Shown here piece after piece: positions 1 to 8,283 of a DNA stretch of 64,000 bases. Location of the stretch: assembly GCA_023402175.1 (NCBI GenBank), contig JAEXCN010000223.1, forward strand, positions 35,528 to 99,527, read 5' to 3'. The notes under the pieces are model-generated. The model was given only the letters and a program-made list of their open reading frames with translations. It did not search any database and was not told the DNA's origin. Positions within the stretch are counted from its first letter, which is position 1; each line of letters starts with the position of its first letter. Origin of the DNA: Pseudomonadota bacterium (lineage in GTDB: Bacteria; Myxococcota_A; Polyangia; Polyangiales; Polyangiaceae). The position numbers were made by a program, and so were the translations under genes.

Positions 1-1
1 G

Positions 2-760
2 GGTGCTTCAAACGGGACCATCTGGGCGGTTGGCGCGGCTGGCACGCTCATCCGCCACACGCCGGGCTCCGCGATCGCGGATTGGCAGACGATCGACTCT
101 GGGCTTTCGTCCGACCTGAAGGCCGTCTGCGTGTCGACGGTCGAGAGTCCCGCTACGGAGAGCCTCTGGACGACGGCGTTGGTCTCGGGAAACGCCACCA
201 TCTATCACTGGCGCGGGGAAACCGATTCGGCCGGGCGGCCGCAGTGGACAACCACGGCCGCGGGTACCGGCACGGACGTGAACGCACTCTGGTGTTCGGA
301 CAAGTTGGTTTGGGCCGCGGGCATAAGCCAAAGCTTTCCCAGGAATCCTCTCATCATGAGGTACGACGGGAGCAAATGGATCAATCCGACCAAGCTCCCT
401 GCCACCGGTGTATCCGATTTGACGCTCCGCTCGATATGGGCCGCAAACGCATCCGAGCTGTGGGTGAGCACTTCCCCCCTCGTCTTCCGTGGTTCGGGTT
501 GCTGCGACGGTGAAACCGAATGGTCGTCGTTCTCGGTGCAATCCGGTCCTCTTCCCATGGATATCTGGGGCACCAGCGCGAGCGATGTCTGGGTCGTAGG
601 GAAACACGGCCGCATCTACCACTGGGACGGGACGGAGCTTCGGATCTCGATCACGTCGCGAGACGGCGTCGTCCTTCCGAAGGTGCTTCGTGCAGTCTCC
701 GGCACGAGCAATGACGTCTGGGTCGTTGGCGACGACGTGGCGCTTCATCGCCAAAACTAA
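2..760 (+). CDS. Propeller surface lipoprotein, C-terminal part (module I)
   Basis: The frame is open from the left edge, so the start and signal peptide lie outside the window; about 252 codons are visible. The protein consists of repeats around motifs such as DVWVVGKHGRIYHWDG (about visible residue 196) and a final DVWVVGDD blade, a pattern of short propeller blades. It belongs to the same family as the two propeller lipoproteins in each complete module to the right. As there, an RCC1-repeat gene follows, here after 9 bases. By analogy it should be a lipid-anchored surface protein. The ligand is unknown. Confidence 0.85.
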   Translation, partial: GASNGTIWAVGAAGTLIRHTPGSAIADWQTIDSGLSSDLKAVCVSTVESPATESLWTTALVSGNATIYHWRGETDSAGRPQWTTTAAGTGTDVNALWCSDKLVWAAGISQSFPRNPLIMRYDGSKWINPTKLPATGVSDLTLRSIWAANASELWVSTSPLVFRGSGCCDGETEWSSFSVQSGPLPMDIWGTSASDVWVVGKHGRIYHWDGTELRISITSRDGVVLPKVLRAVSGTSNDVWVVGDDVALHRQN

Positions 761-769
761 GGGCCGACC

Positions 770-2167
770 ATGCGATCGCTAGTTGGATTTCCAAGAATCG
801 TGGCGTTGACGGCGGCTGCCGGCATCCTCACGAGCTCGTGTGCGAGTCGTAGGGAGTCTGCTCCAATCTCCGAAACGCCGACCGGGGCCGAAGAGGAGCC
901 GCCGAACGTCGACGCCGGCATCGTGGATGAGACGGCCGATTCCGGGCCCGCTGTCCGGCTCGAACCGCTCACGGTCGAGTGCAAGGTCACGCCGTGCGTG
1001 ACCGCTCTCGCGGCTCGAGGAGGGGCGCATGTCTGCGCACTCTTGTCCGACAAGACCGTGCGCTGCTGGGGCGCGAACGAGAGCGGTCAGCTCGGTCACG
1101 CTCCTTCCGCCGAAAAATTCAGCGGAGTCCCGCTGGAGGTCGCGGGCTTGAACGGCGCGACTGAGATCAGCGTGAGCGGGCGCAATGCGCAAGGAACGAG
1201 CTGCGCCTGTCTGGAAGACGGCGCGATCATGTGTTGGGGGGCGAATACGCACGGTGAGCTCGGATTGATGATCTCCCCAGCGACGATCGACGGCGACGTT
1301 CATCCGGCGCCGTCGCGCGTTCAAGGGCTCCCGCCCGCAGCTCGCGTGGATGTCGGCGGGACCTTTGCGTGCGCGGTCAGTCGAAGCGACGGCGAGTCTC
1401 TGGGCGGACAGATGTATTGCTGGGGCTGGAACCACGTGCTCCAGCTCGGGCGCGGGTACACCCCTCAGCGACACGCCGGGGCAGCGCAGGTAAAGCTCGG
1501 CCCGCGTGTCGTCGTGTCGGGCGCGGGAACGGCGCGCAACGCGTTCGCGATCAGTGATCGCGGGGAGCTCCTGTCATGGGGAGGAGCCGCTTGGGACAAC
1601 GACATGACGCCATACTATGTGAATGGCGAGTATGTATATAAATACCGAGATGCGCTCGGCCGGGAGTCTTCCTTCCAGGCGGATGCCGAGCCCACCGCGA
1701 TCGCGACGCTCGCTGGCGTGGTCAGCGTCTCCGCCGGAGACGAACATGCCTGCGCCGTGAGTCGAGGTGTTGCGTATTGCTGGGGACGCAACCAAACAGG
1801 GGGCCTTGGAAGCGGCTCGCTTCGAGACCTGGCTGCACCGTATCCGGTAGCCGTCCAAAACATCGGTGAGGTAGCGCAGGTCTCGGCGAGCAACCGAACG
1901 ACGTGCGCCCGCACCGTATCGGGCCTCGTCTACTGCTGGGGAGACAATTCGAGCGGGCAGCTCGGTGGCGGGAGCTCGGAGGCCAACCTCCTTCCGGTGC
2001 GAGCGAACGTCGAAGGTGTAGTCCAGGTCGCGGCGATGGACGACGCCACCTGCGTTCTCCTGCAAGACGGATCGGTTCAATGCTGGGGAAGCAACGCGCG
2101 AGGGCAGCTTGGCCTCGGAGCGAACGACGCATTGGCGCACTACTCACCTGAGCTGGTTCGGTTCTAG
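770..2167 (+). CDS. RCC1-repeat lipoprotein, seven blades (module I)
   Basis: 465 aa. A signal peptide ends in the lipobox LTSSC (Cys24), followed by an acidic, disordered linker to about residue 65. After the head motif CKVTPCVTALAARGGAHVC the protein has seven CWGxNxxGQLG-type blades to the C-terminus (for example RCWGANESGQLG, YCWGRNQTGGLG, QCWGSNARGQLG); the fourth blade is degenerate (LSWGG). Seven blades is the expected number for an RCC1 propeller. Most blades carry Cys pairs that could form disulfides in the periplasm or outside the cell. It follows the propeller gene by 9 bases and precedes the IgGFc-like gene, as in the complete modules. Confidence 0.92.
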   Translation: MRSLVGFPRIVALTAAAGILTSSCASRRESAPISETPTGAEEEPPNVDAGIVDETADSGPAVRLEPLTVECKVTPCVTALAARGGAHVCALLSDKTVRCWGANESGQLGHAPSAEKFSGVPLEVAGLNGATEISVSGRNAQGTSCACLEDGAIMCWGANTHGELGLMISPATIDGDVHPAPSRVQGLPPAARVDVGGTFACAVSRSDGESLGGQMYCWGWNHVLQLGRGYTPQRHAGAAQVKLGPRVVVSGAGTARNAFAISDRGELLSWGGAAWDNDMTPYYVNGEYVYKYRDALGRESSFQADAEPTAIATLAGVVSVSAGDEHACAVSRGVAYCWGRNQTGGLGSGSLRDLAAPYPVAVQNIGEVAQVSASNRTTCARTVSGLVYCWGDNSSGQLGGGSSEANLLPVRANVEGVVQVAAMDDATCVLLQDGSVQCWGSNARGQLGLGANDALAHYSPELVRF

Positions 2168-2194
2168 GCGGTCATCGAGGAATTGAGAGGCTGC

Positions 2195-4030
2195 ATGAAT
2201 CGTCCATTTGCAGGAGCCACTGTCATCGCCACGCTCGCGCTGATTCAGGCGGGAGGGTGTCACTCGGCGCCGCGCGACCGCGGGTGGGCGCCCGCGCCCG
2301 TGGAAGAAGCGGGGGTGGGGTTCTCCGGCTCCGTCGCCGACGGCGGATCGGAGAGCTGCCAAGGGCAGATACGATGTTCATCCGATCTCCATTCCGTGGT
2401 CGATGCCTGTACTGGAGCGGTCATAAAGGAATGTCCGTCGGACATGGGCTGCGCCAAGGGTGATTGCGTCCCTGCATGCGAGAGCGCCGAGGCGAACCAA
2501 GGGACGACTGGCTGTTCGTTTTGGACCGTCCCTGGTCCTGCCGTTCTCTGGGGCCCGCCGGCGGGCGGATGCTTCGCGTCGATGATCGCAAATACCTGGA
2601 ACAGCCCGGTCGACATCCAGGTCGAGTACGAGGGCGCGCACGCGGACTTCGCAGATAGCGTGTTCGTGCCGCACACGAGCGGGAAGGACGTCGACTACGA
2701 GCCGCTACAAGGTCCTCTTCCGCCTGGCGAGGTGGCGGTGATCTTCATGTCTCACGACCCAGACGCGGTGAAAAGCACTACGACGACTCAGTTCGTTCGT
2801 TGTCCACGGCCGCCTGCCGTTACATCCAATCCGATTCCGGACGGGACGGGGAAGGCATTCGCGTTTCACCTGAAGACGAGCCGTCCCGTCAGCGCCTATT
2901 CCATCACCCCCTACGGCGGAGCGAAAAGTTACGTGCCTTCGGCGACCGTTCTCCTCCCGACCTCGACGTGGGGGACGAACAACTTCGTGATCGGTTCGTG
3001 GCAGGGCGCCGAGATGACCCTCGGAGGGATGTCGCGTAGATCGCTTCATATCGTTGCGGCCGCGGACGACACGCACGTGGAGCTCGGTGCCGAGGTCGCA
3101 ATCCCCGAGGACATGAAATACGGCAACGCCGTGCCCGGACGGACCTCGTTCACGTTGTCGAGAGGCCAAGTACTGCAGGTCTTGCAGCCAGTGGGGCTCA
3201 CGGGTACGCCGATTGTGTCGGATCAACCCATAGCTGTGTTCGGCGGGACGGATTGCGTCTCTCTTCCTTCCAACGCGCAAGCCTGCGACGGAACACATCA
3301 ACAGATCCCACCCATTCAAGCTTGGGGTAGCGAATACGCTGCGGTCCGCTATCGAAACCGTTACGAGCTCGTTCATCCCGGGGTCAGTCCCAAGAAGCCC
3401 GAATCGGTTCCCTGGCGCATCATCGGCGCCGTGGACGGGACCAAGCTGACCTACGATCCCGAACCCCCTCCAGAAGCTCCCTCGGTCATATCCGCAGGGA
3501 AGAGCGCGATGTTCTGGTCCTCGAAGCCGTTCGTGGTGAAGAGTCAGGATCTCGAGCATCCCTTCTACATGTCCGCGTACATGACGGGAGCCACAGCCGT
3601 CCCCGAAAGCGCAGAGCTCGGATATGTCGGCGACCCGGAGTTCGTCAATGTCATCCCGACCCAACAGTACCTGGACTCATACGTATTCTTCTCGGACATG
3701 ACGTTCGATTACACGACGCTCGTAGTGGTGCGCCGGAATGACGGGAACGGCTTCAAGGACGTGGAGCTCGATTGTGCCGGCGCCATCACGGGCTGGGCCC
3801 CGATCGATACCGCCGGTCGTCTCGAATATGCCTACGTCGATCTCGTGCGCAACAAGAAGGCGCAGGAGTTCCCCGGAGGCGTGTGCGAGAACGGTCGGCA
3901 CGAGATCCGTAGTGAGGGACCGTTCGCCGTCACTGTTTGGGGAATGAGTTATTGCGCAAGTTATGCCTACCCGGGTGGGGCAGGGCTTCGCCCCCTAACC
4001 TCCGTCCACGTGCCCGTAGACGTACACTGA
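2195..4030 (+). CDS. IgGFc-binding-like lipoprotein (module I)
   Basis: 611 aa from the ATG at 2195, which has a GAGAGG ribosome site just upstream; an in-frame TTG at 2183 is less likely. A signal peptide leads to a weak lipobox (QAGGC). The mature N-terminus is a Cys-rich head starting at CSSDLHSVVDAC. The remainder matches the bacterial IgGFc-binding protein family: SAYSITPYGGAKSYVPSATV with LLPTSTW, a mid-domain VFGGTDC, then FVNVIPTQQYLDSYVFFSD, and a C-terminal VWGMSYCASYAYPGG. Family function in bacteria is not firmly established; adhesion or surface binding is the usual guess. Its stop shares one base with the next start (TGATG). Confidence 0.9.
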   Translation: MNRPFAGATVIATLALIQAGGCHSAPRDRGWAPAPVEEAGVGFSGSVADGGSESCQGQIRCSSDLHSVVDACTGAVIKECPSDMGCAKGDCVPACESAEANQGTTGCSFWTVPGPAVLWGPPAGGCFASMIANTWNSPVDIQVEYEGAHADFADSVFVPHTSGKDVDYEPLQGPLPPGEVAVIFMSHDPDAVKSTTTTQFVRCPRPPAVTSNPIPDGTGKAFAFHLKTSRPVSAYSITPYGGAKSYVPSATVLLPTSTWGTNNFVIGSWQGAEMTLGGMSRRSLHIVAAADDTHVELGAEVAIPEDMKYGNAVPGRTSFTLSRGQVLQVLQPVGLTGTPIVSDQPIAVFGGTDCVSLPSNAQACDGTHQQIPPIQAWGSEYAAVRYRNRYELVHPGVSPKKPESVPWRIIGAVDGTKLTYDPEPPPEAPSVISAGKSAMFWSSKPFVVKSQDLEHPFYMSAYMTGATAVPESAELGYVGDPEFVNVIPTQQYLDSYVFFSDMTFDYTTLVVVRRNDGNGFKDVELDCAGAITGWAPIDTAGRLEYAYVDLVRNKKAQEFPGGVCENGRHEIRSEGPFAVTVWGMSYCASYAYPGGAGLRPLTSVHVPVDVH

Positions 4031-5304
4031 TGCGAACTGACGGAAAGCGAGCTCGGAACGTGAGCTTCTTGAAAAGTGCACTGTCGTGCGGGTTCTCGTT
4101 CGTTCTCCTAGCGGCCTGTGCAGACGACGGGGGCCCAGAGCAGCTCACCGCCGGCGGCCCCGAGATCGGAGAGGGCGATCGTGATGCCGGGGATGGCGCA
4201 ACGGCTCCCGACACCGGGACTCCAGATGTTGCGGCGCCCGACGCGGGGCGCATGCATCGCCCCTGGGACGGCGGAGAGGAGCTCGCCGTTGCCCATCGCA
4301 TCTGGGCCGGTGGAGACATGACGTGCGCCCGAGTGGAGACTTCAGCGGGGATGACGACGAAATGCTGGGGTGACAATCGGAGCGGTCAGCTCGGGCGAGG
4401 TGAGATCTCTGCGCAGGGTGAGACGTTCGTCCCGCAGGACATCCTTTCCGACGACGCCGCTTCGATCCGAGGTCTCGCGACCGTCATCGATACTTCCGTC
4501 GTCCCGTCCCGAGCGCGCACGTGCGCCATCCTCGAGTCCAACGAGCTGAAGTGTTGGGGGGCCATCCTCGGGTCGAACGCTCCCGTGCTGGCACCTCCGG
4601 CGACCGCGTTTCGCGATGACGTCGATCAGGTCACGATGAGCTCGATCTCCGCGTGCATGCGCCTCACGAACGGGCGTGTTGGATGCTGGGGAGCGAATAG
4701 CTACGGCCAGCTCGGTATCGGGACGCGAGACGACGTTTTCCACGCGGAGCCGATGGAGATTCCGAAGTTCGAGGCAAGTCAGATCGCGAGTGGGACGACC
4801 ATGACCTGTGCTCTCCAGGCAGGGAAAGTCTGGTGCTGGGGTCTCGGTTACGGGAACAGTCCAATGCAAACCACGAAAATGGAGGCGCTGAGCGACGTCG
4901 TTCAGATTGCAGCGGCGAGCTCCGGTACTTGTGCGCTCGCGAGTGACCATACGGTGTGGTGTTGGAATACTTTCTATGAGCCGGCGCGGCTCCTCGATCC
5001 TACGCCCAGCGAGCCAGCGCGATGGCTCGCCGATATCGAGGAGATCGCGATGGATGCCAACACCCTCTACGCGCGAACCAAAGACGGCGTCGTCAAGAGT
5101 CGTGCAGTGTTTGGTGTCACCACGGCGTTCATCCCTGTCGATGGAATCGAGGATGCCGTCGCGCTTGCGGTGGGGCGCGTACATCAGTGTGCTCTGTTGA
5201 AGGACGGTGTTGTTCGATGCTGGGGGAACAATGCCTACGGACAGCTTGGTGTGTCTCCCAGTCTGGTGACCAATAGCCCATTGCCGCAACGAGTGTGGTT
5301 TTAG
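4030..5304 (+). CDS. RCC1-repeat lipoprotein, extra copy after module I
   Basis: 424 aa from the ATG at 4030, which overlaps the IgGFc stop by one base (TGATG); a longer reading frame from 3937 would run inside the upstream gene. The signal peptide ends in LLAAC (lipobox). About seven divergent blades follow, with clear motifs KCWGDNRSGQLG, GCWGANSYGQLG and, at the C-terminus, RCWGNNAYGQLG; the fifth and sixth are degraded (WCWNTF, VKSRAVFG). The gene has no counterpart in modules II-V, where the IgGFc gene ends the operon, so this is an extra RCC1 gene coupled to module I. Surface exposure is inferred from the lipobox. Confidence 0.88.
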   Translation: MRTDGKRARNVSFLKSALSCGFSFVLLAACADDGGPEQLTAGGPEIGEGDRDAGDGATAPDTGTPDVAAPDAGRMHRPWDGGEELAVAHRIWAGGDMTCARVETSAGMTTKCWGDNRSGQLGRGEISAQGETFVPQDILSDDAASIRGLATVIDTSVVPSRARTCAILESNELKCWGAILGSNAPVLAPPATAFRDDVDQVTMSSISACMRLTNGRVGCWGANSYGQLGIGTRDDVFHAEPMEIPKFEASQIASGTTMTCALQAGKVWCWGLGYGNSPMQTTKMEALSDVVQIAAASSGTCALASDHTVWCWNTFYEPARLLDPTPSEPARWLADIEEIAMDANTLYARTKDGVVKSRAVFGVTTAFIPVDGIEDAVALAVGRVHQCALLKDGVVRCWGNNAYGQLGVSPSLVTNSPLPQRVWF

Positions 5305-5500
5305 AGCCTCTGCTTGAGGAATCTTGATTCTCCGGCTTCAGTCGGAGGATCTGCGTTTGCGTAGTAGCCGCGTGAAGCGAGCTTCTGGTCTCGGTTCGTG
5401 CTCGGACTCGGACTCGGAGGGCGGCGCGGGACCAGCTCGGAGGGCGTTCCGATTCCGAGCGCGATGACGATTACGAGCACGAGCACGAGTGCGTGATGAC

Positions 5501-5521
5501 CGTCGGCCGTGATGGCCGACG
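5501..5521. terminator. Perfect 8-bp hairpin after module I
   Basis: CGTCGGCC and GGCCGACG flank a 5-base loop. It lies in the 306-base gap 5305-5610 between two + strand RCC1 genes. No U-tract follows, so this is a possible intrinsic-like terminator or protein-binding palindrome. The left part of the gap (about 5395-5490) is low-complexity sequence rich in CTCGGA and CGAGCA steps, in which I see no gene. Confidence 0.45.
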
Positions 5522-5550
5522 TGTCACCGGATCGAGCCGTGGATTGAACG

Positions 5551-5568
5551 CCTCGCCTTCAGGCGAGG
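5551..5568. terminator. Short CCTCGCC/GGCGAGG hairpin
   Basis: A perfect 7-bp stem with the 4-base loop TTCA lies 43 bases before the start of the next RCC1 gene and 29 bases after the 8-bp hairpin. It may terminate read-through or act in the leader of the downstream gene. Only the pairing is directly visible. Confidence 0.35.
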
Positions 5569-5610
5569 TGCGTTGATTTGACCTGTAGCGGGAAGCTGAG
5601 TGAGGGAGTC

Positions 5611-7698
5611 ATGAAAAGATCACGAGTGGTAAGAGCAGCTTGGCCGATCTCTGCGATCGCAGTCACCCTTCTCATCGGCGCCTGCGCCGACGAGGTCGTG
5701 AGCTCGTCGAACGACACGGGCACCTCCAAGACGGACGGAGGCAGCAATCCCGACAGCGGCCCCGCGCCGAAGACGTGCGGAGACGGAACCTGGGACAACC
5801 ATGGGTGCGTCGCGTGGTCGACGTGCGCGCCAGGCACCTACGTCACGAAAACACCCTCGGCCAACTCCGACCGCACTTGCGCGGCCTGCGCGAGCGGAAC
5901 GTTCAGCGCGACGGACAATGCTGAAAGTTGCACTCCCTGGACCAAGTGTTCGCCGGGCACCCACGTGAGCACTCCCGGCAGCACTATTGCGGATCAAAAG
6001 TGCGTTCCTTGTGAAGACGGCACATACGCATCATCGCCGAACCAGAGCGCGTGTCTGCCGGCCGGCGCGTGCGCTGCGGGCACGGTGCAAACGAAAGCGG
6101 GAACGGCGACGTCGGCGCCCGAATGCAAGTCCTGTGAGGTCGGGACCCATTGCGCAGGAGACACTGCAGCCAAGGAGCCCTGCGCGAGCGGCACCTGGGA
6201 CCACGACAACAATTCGGCGACGGCCTGCGTCGCGTGGACCGACTGCGTCGCCGGACAGTCCGTCACCGCCAACGGAACTGCGACGGCCAATCGAACGTGC
6301 ACGCAATGCGCGAATGGGACCTTCAGTACGACTGCCAACGCCGCGTCCTGCGCCGCGTGGAGCGACTGCGTGGCCGGAGAGTCCGTCACCGCCAACGGAA
6401 CTGCGAAGACCAATAGGACGTGCGCGCAATGCGCGAGTGGGACCTTCAGCACGACTGCCAACGCCGCGTCCTGCGCTGCCTGGGCCACCTGCTCGCCTGG
6501 CAGCTTCGTGAGCACGGTCGGGACCGACGTCGTGGATCGCCAGTGCACGGCCTGCCCCACGGGACAGACGAGCACGACCACGAACGCTACGGGTTGCGTT
6601 GCACAGACCGTCGACGCCGGAAGTGAAGCCGGAGCCGGGGCGCCCGCCGACGTCGGGCTCGCCGCAGGCACGTCTCACACGTGCGCAGTCCTCACCGACG
6701 GCTCCGTCCGCTGCTGGGGAGACAACCTCCTCGGCCAACTCGGCGACGGAACGACGACGAAAAAGCTTACCCCCACTGCCGTCTCCGGCCTCTCTGGCGT
6801 CAAAGAGATCGCCACAGGCGCTTATCATACTTGCGCACGCCTCACCGACGGCTCCGTCCGCTGCTGGGGACGGAACAACTACGGCCAGCTCGGCGACGGA
6901 ACGACGGCGGACAGACTTACCGCCACCGTCATCCCCAACCTCTCTGGCGTCGCACAGCTCACCGCAGGCGGTTATCACACGTGCGCACGCCTCACCGACG
7001 GCACCGTCAGCTGTTGGGGGTACAACGCCCAAGGCGCGCTCGGCGACGGAACGACGGTGAACAAATCTACCCCCACCGCCGTCCCCGACCTCTCCGGCGT
7101 CAAAGAGCTCGCGGTGACCTCCGGAAGCTCGCACACCTGCGCGCTCCTCACCGGCGGCTCCGTCAGCTGCTGGGGACAGAACATCTTCGGCCAGCTCGGC
7201 GACGGAACGACGGCGAACAAGCTTACCCCCACCGCCGTCCCCAACCTCTCAGGCGTCACTGGGCTCGTCGCGGGCGGTTACCATACCTGCACGCGCCTCA
7301 CCGATGACTCGATCCGCTGCTGGGGAAACAACGCCTCCGGCCAGCTCGGCGACGGAACGCAGACGCAAAGGGTTACCCCCACCGTTGTCCCCAATCTCTC
7401 CGGCGTCACGAGGCTCGTTCCAGGCCCTAACGGAACCTGCGCGGTCCTCTCGGGCGGCTCCGCCAGCTGCTGGGGACAGAACTTCTACGGCCAGCTCGGC
7501 GACGGAACCACGACGAACAAGAATACCCCCACCGCCATCCCCGACCTCTCTGGCATCACGGAGCTCGCCGCGGGCACTAGCCACGCCTGCGCGCGCCTCA
7601 CCGACGGCTCCATCCGCTGCTGGGGACAGAACCTCTCCGGCCAGCTCGGCGACGGAACGACGACGAACAGGCTCACGCCGACGCTCGTTGTTTGGTAG
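5611..7698 (+). CDS. Chimeric lipoprotein: TNFR-like Cys-rich repeats plus RCC1 propeller
   Basis: 695 aa from the ATG at 5611 with a GAGGGAG ribosome site; a TTG at 5578 is less likely. The signal peptide ends in the lipobox LIGAC. Residues about 50-340 hold repeated units of the type CxxCxxGTFSxTxNAxSCxxWxxC, which resemble TNFR/GCC2-GCC3-like Cys-rich repeats. Residues about 350-695 hold seven nearly identical RCC1 blades, each with RCWGxNxxGQLGDGTTTN-like cores. The near identity at DNA level (150-base units) shows recent expansion. Flanking hairpins suggest an independent transcription unit. Probably a long surface stalk with a propeller head; ligand unknown. Confidence 0.92.
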   Translation: MKRSRVVRAAWPISAIAVTLLIGACADEVVSSSNDTGTSKTDGGSNPDSGPAPKTCGDGTWDNHGCVAWSTCAPGTYVTKTPSANSDRTCAACASGTFSATDNAESCTPWTKCSPGTHVSTPGSTIADQKCVPCEDGTYASSPNQSACLPAGACAAGTVQTKAGTATSAPECKSCEVGTHCAGDTAAKEPCASGTWDHDNNSATACVAWTDCVAGQSVTANGTATANRTCTQCANGTFSTTANAASCAAWSDCVAGESVTANGTAKTNRTCAQCASGTFSTTANAASCAAWATCSPGSFVSTVGTDVVDRQCTACPTGQTSTTTNATGCVAQTVDAGSEAGAGAPADVGLAAGTSHTCAVLTDGSVRCWGDNLLGQLGDGTTTKKLTPTAVSGLSGVKEIATGAYHTCARLTDGSVRCWGRNNYGQLGDGTTADRLTATVIPNLSGVAQLTAGGYHTCARLTDGTVSCWGYNAQGALGDGTTVNKSTPTAVPDLSGVKELAVTSGSSHTCALLTGGSVSCWGQNIFGQLGDGTTANKLTPTAVPNLSGVTGLVAGGYHTCTRLTDDSIRCWGNNASGQLGDGTQTQRVTPTVVPNLSGVTRLVPGPNGTCAVLSGGSASCWGQNFYGQLGDGTTTNKNTPTAIPDLSGITELAAGTSHACARLTDGSIRCWGQNLSGQLGDGTTTNRLTPTLVVW
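6223..6483 (+). repeat. Two near-identical 123-base Cys-rich repeat units
   Basis: Inside the chimeric lipoprotein gene, two consecutive 41-residue units (reference points at 6262 and 6385) are almost identical at DNA level, reading CVAGxSVTANGTAxxNRTC followed by a GTFSTTANAASC segment. This indicates recent tandem duplication or conversion within the Cys-rich stalk. Confidence 0.8.
6691..7695 (+). repeat. Seven tandem 150-base RCC1 repeat units
   Basis: Units begin at 6691, 6841, 6991, 7147, 7297, 7447 and 7597, each starting with a CTCACCGACGGCTCC-like block and coding for one 50-residue RCC1 blade. Spacing is 150 bases except once 156, an in-frame insertion of two residues. The last unit is cut by the stop codon. 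All length changes keep the frame. Confidence 0.95.
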
Positions 7699-7724
7699 CC
7701 GTCGGAAGGTGCTCGGCGGCATGG

Positions 7725-7755
7725 CTGAGCGTCGATGATCCGCATCGACGCTCAG
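7725..7755. terminator. Perfect 13-bp hairpin, likely terminator
   Basis: CTGAGCGTCGATG and CATCGACGCTCAG flank a 5-base loop, 27 bases after the stop of the chimeric RCC1 lipoprotein. The stem is long and perfect. Without a clear U-tract, its use as a terminator is inferred from its place between convergent genes, so it could serve both strands. Confidence 0.6.
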
Positions 7756-7857
7756 ACCTGCGAGGGGGCCGCATCACGCGACGGGACGAGGCGAGACCTT
7801 ACGCTCGACGCGCTGCACACCCCTCGGCAATCGGGCCCTTCACCATGTGCGCGCCGC

Positions 7858-8112
7858 CTACTTCTCCCAACCGTTGTCGGTGTTGGCGATCTTCTTCGTA
7901 TAGCCGGCCTGCTTGCAGGTGCCGCCCAGCCACTTGTCGCCCTTGCCCTGGGTGCACACCGACTTGGTCGTCTCCATGCACGTGAACGTCTTGCCATCAT
8001 CGAACGTCTGCTCACACGCCCCTTTTCCACCGCACGCAGCGGTGGCTACGAGAACGCCACCGACACCGACAGCAACGACTGCCATGTGCATCGTTCGAGT
8101 GATCGTGTTCAT
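7858..8112 (-). CDS. Small Cys-containing lipoprotein
   Basis: 84 aa, start ATG at 8112; an upstream extension to 8268 lacks signal-peptide character and was not used. A short signal peptide ends in ATAAC. The mature part (about 57 residues) has five Cys, including those in ACEQTF, TFTCMETT, SVCTQGKGDK and GTCKQAGY, so it is probably a small disulfide-bonded envelope protein. It points toward the array and is convergent with the chimeric RCC1 gene. I recognise no family. Confidence 0.7.
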   Translation of the reverse strand: MNTITRTMHMAVVAVGVGGVLVATAACGGKGACEQTFDDGKTFTCMETTKSVCTQGKGDKWLGGTCKQAGYTKKIANTDNGWEK

Positions 8113-8283
8113 CGCTCCAAAGTAGCGCGAATCGCATGTAGGGACACCAGCGGCGCCCCTACGTGGATGAATCGAGAACGCTCGCAATCGCCCCCGACAT
8201 CTGGATCGCACGGCGCAGGCTTCCGCTGCGCGAAGACGCTGTGAGACGTCAGGTGCCACATGGCGCACCGCGCGGCTCGCCCG

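Noticed and set aside
5301..5486. 61-codon minus-strand frame with a hydrophobic start
   Set aside because: Its hydrophobic part comes from a low-complexity CGAGCA tract and no ribosome site is visible.
6691..7695. Regular repeats considered as a CRISPR array
   Set aside because: 150-base units are coding RCC1 blades without short repeats and unique spacers, and no cas genes are near.
8113..8268. 52-residue extension of the small lipoprotein at 7858
   Set aside because: It would place the signal peptide in the middle of the protein; the ATG at 8112 is the natural start.
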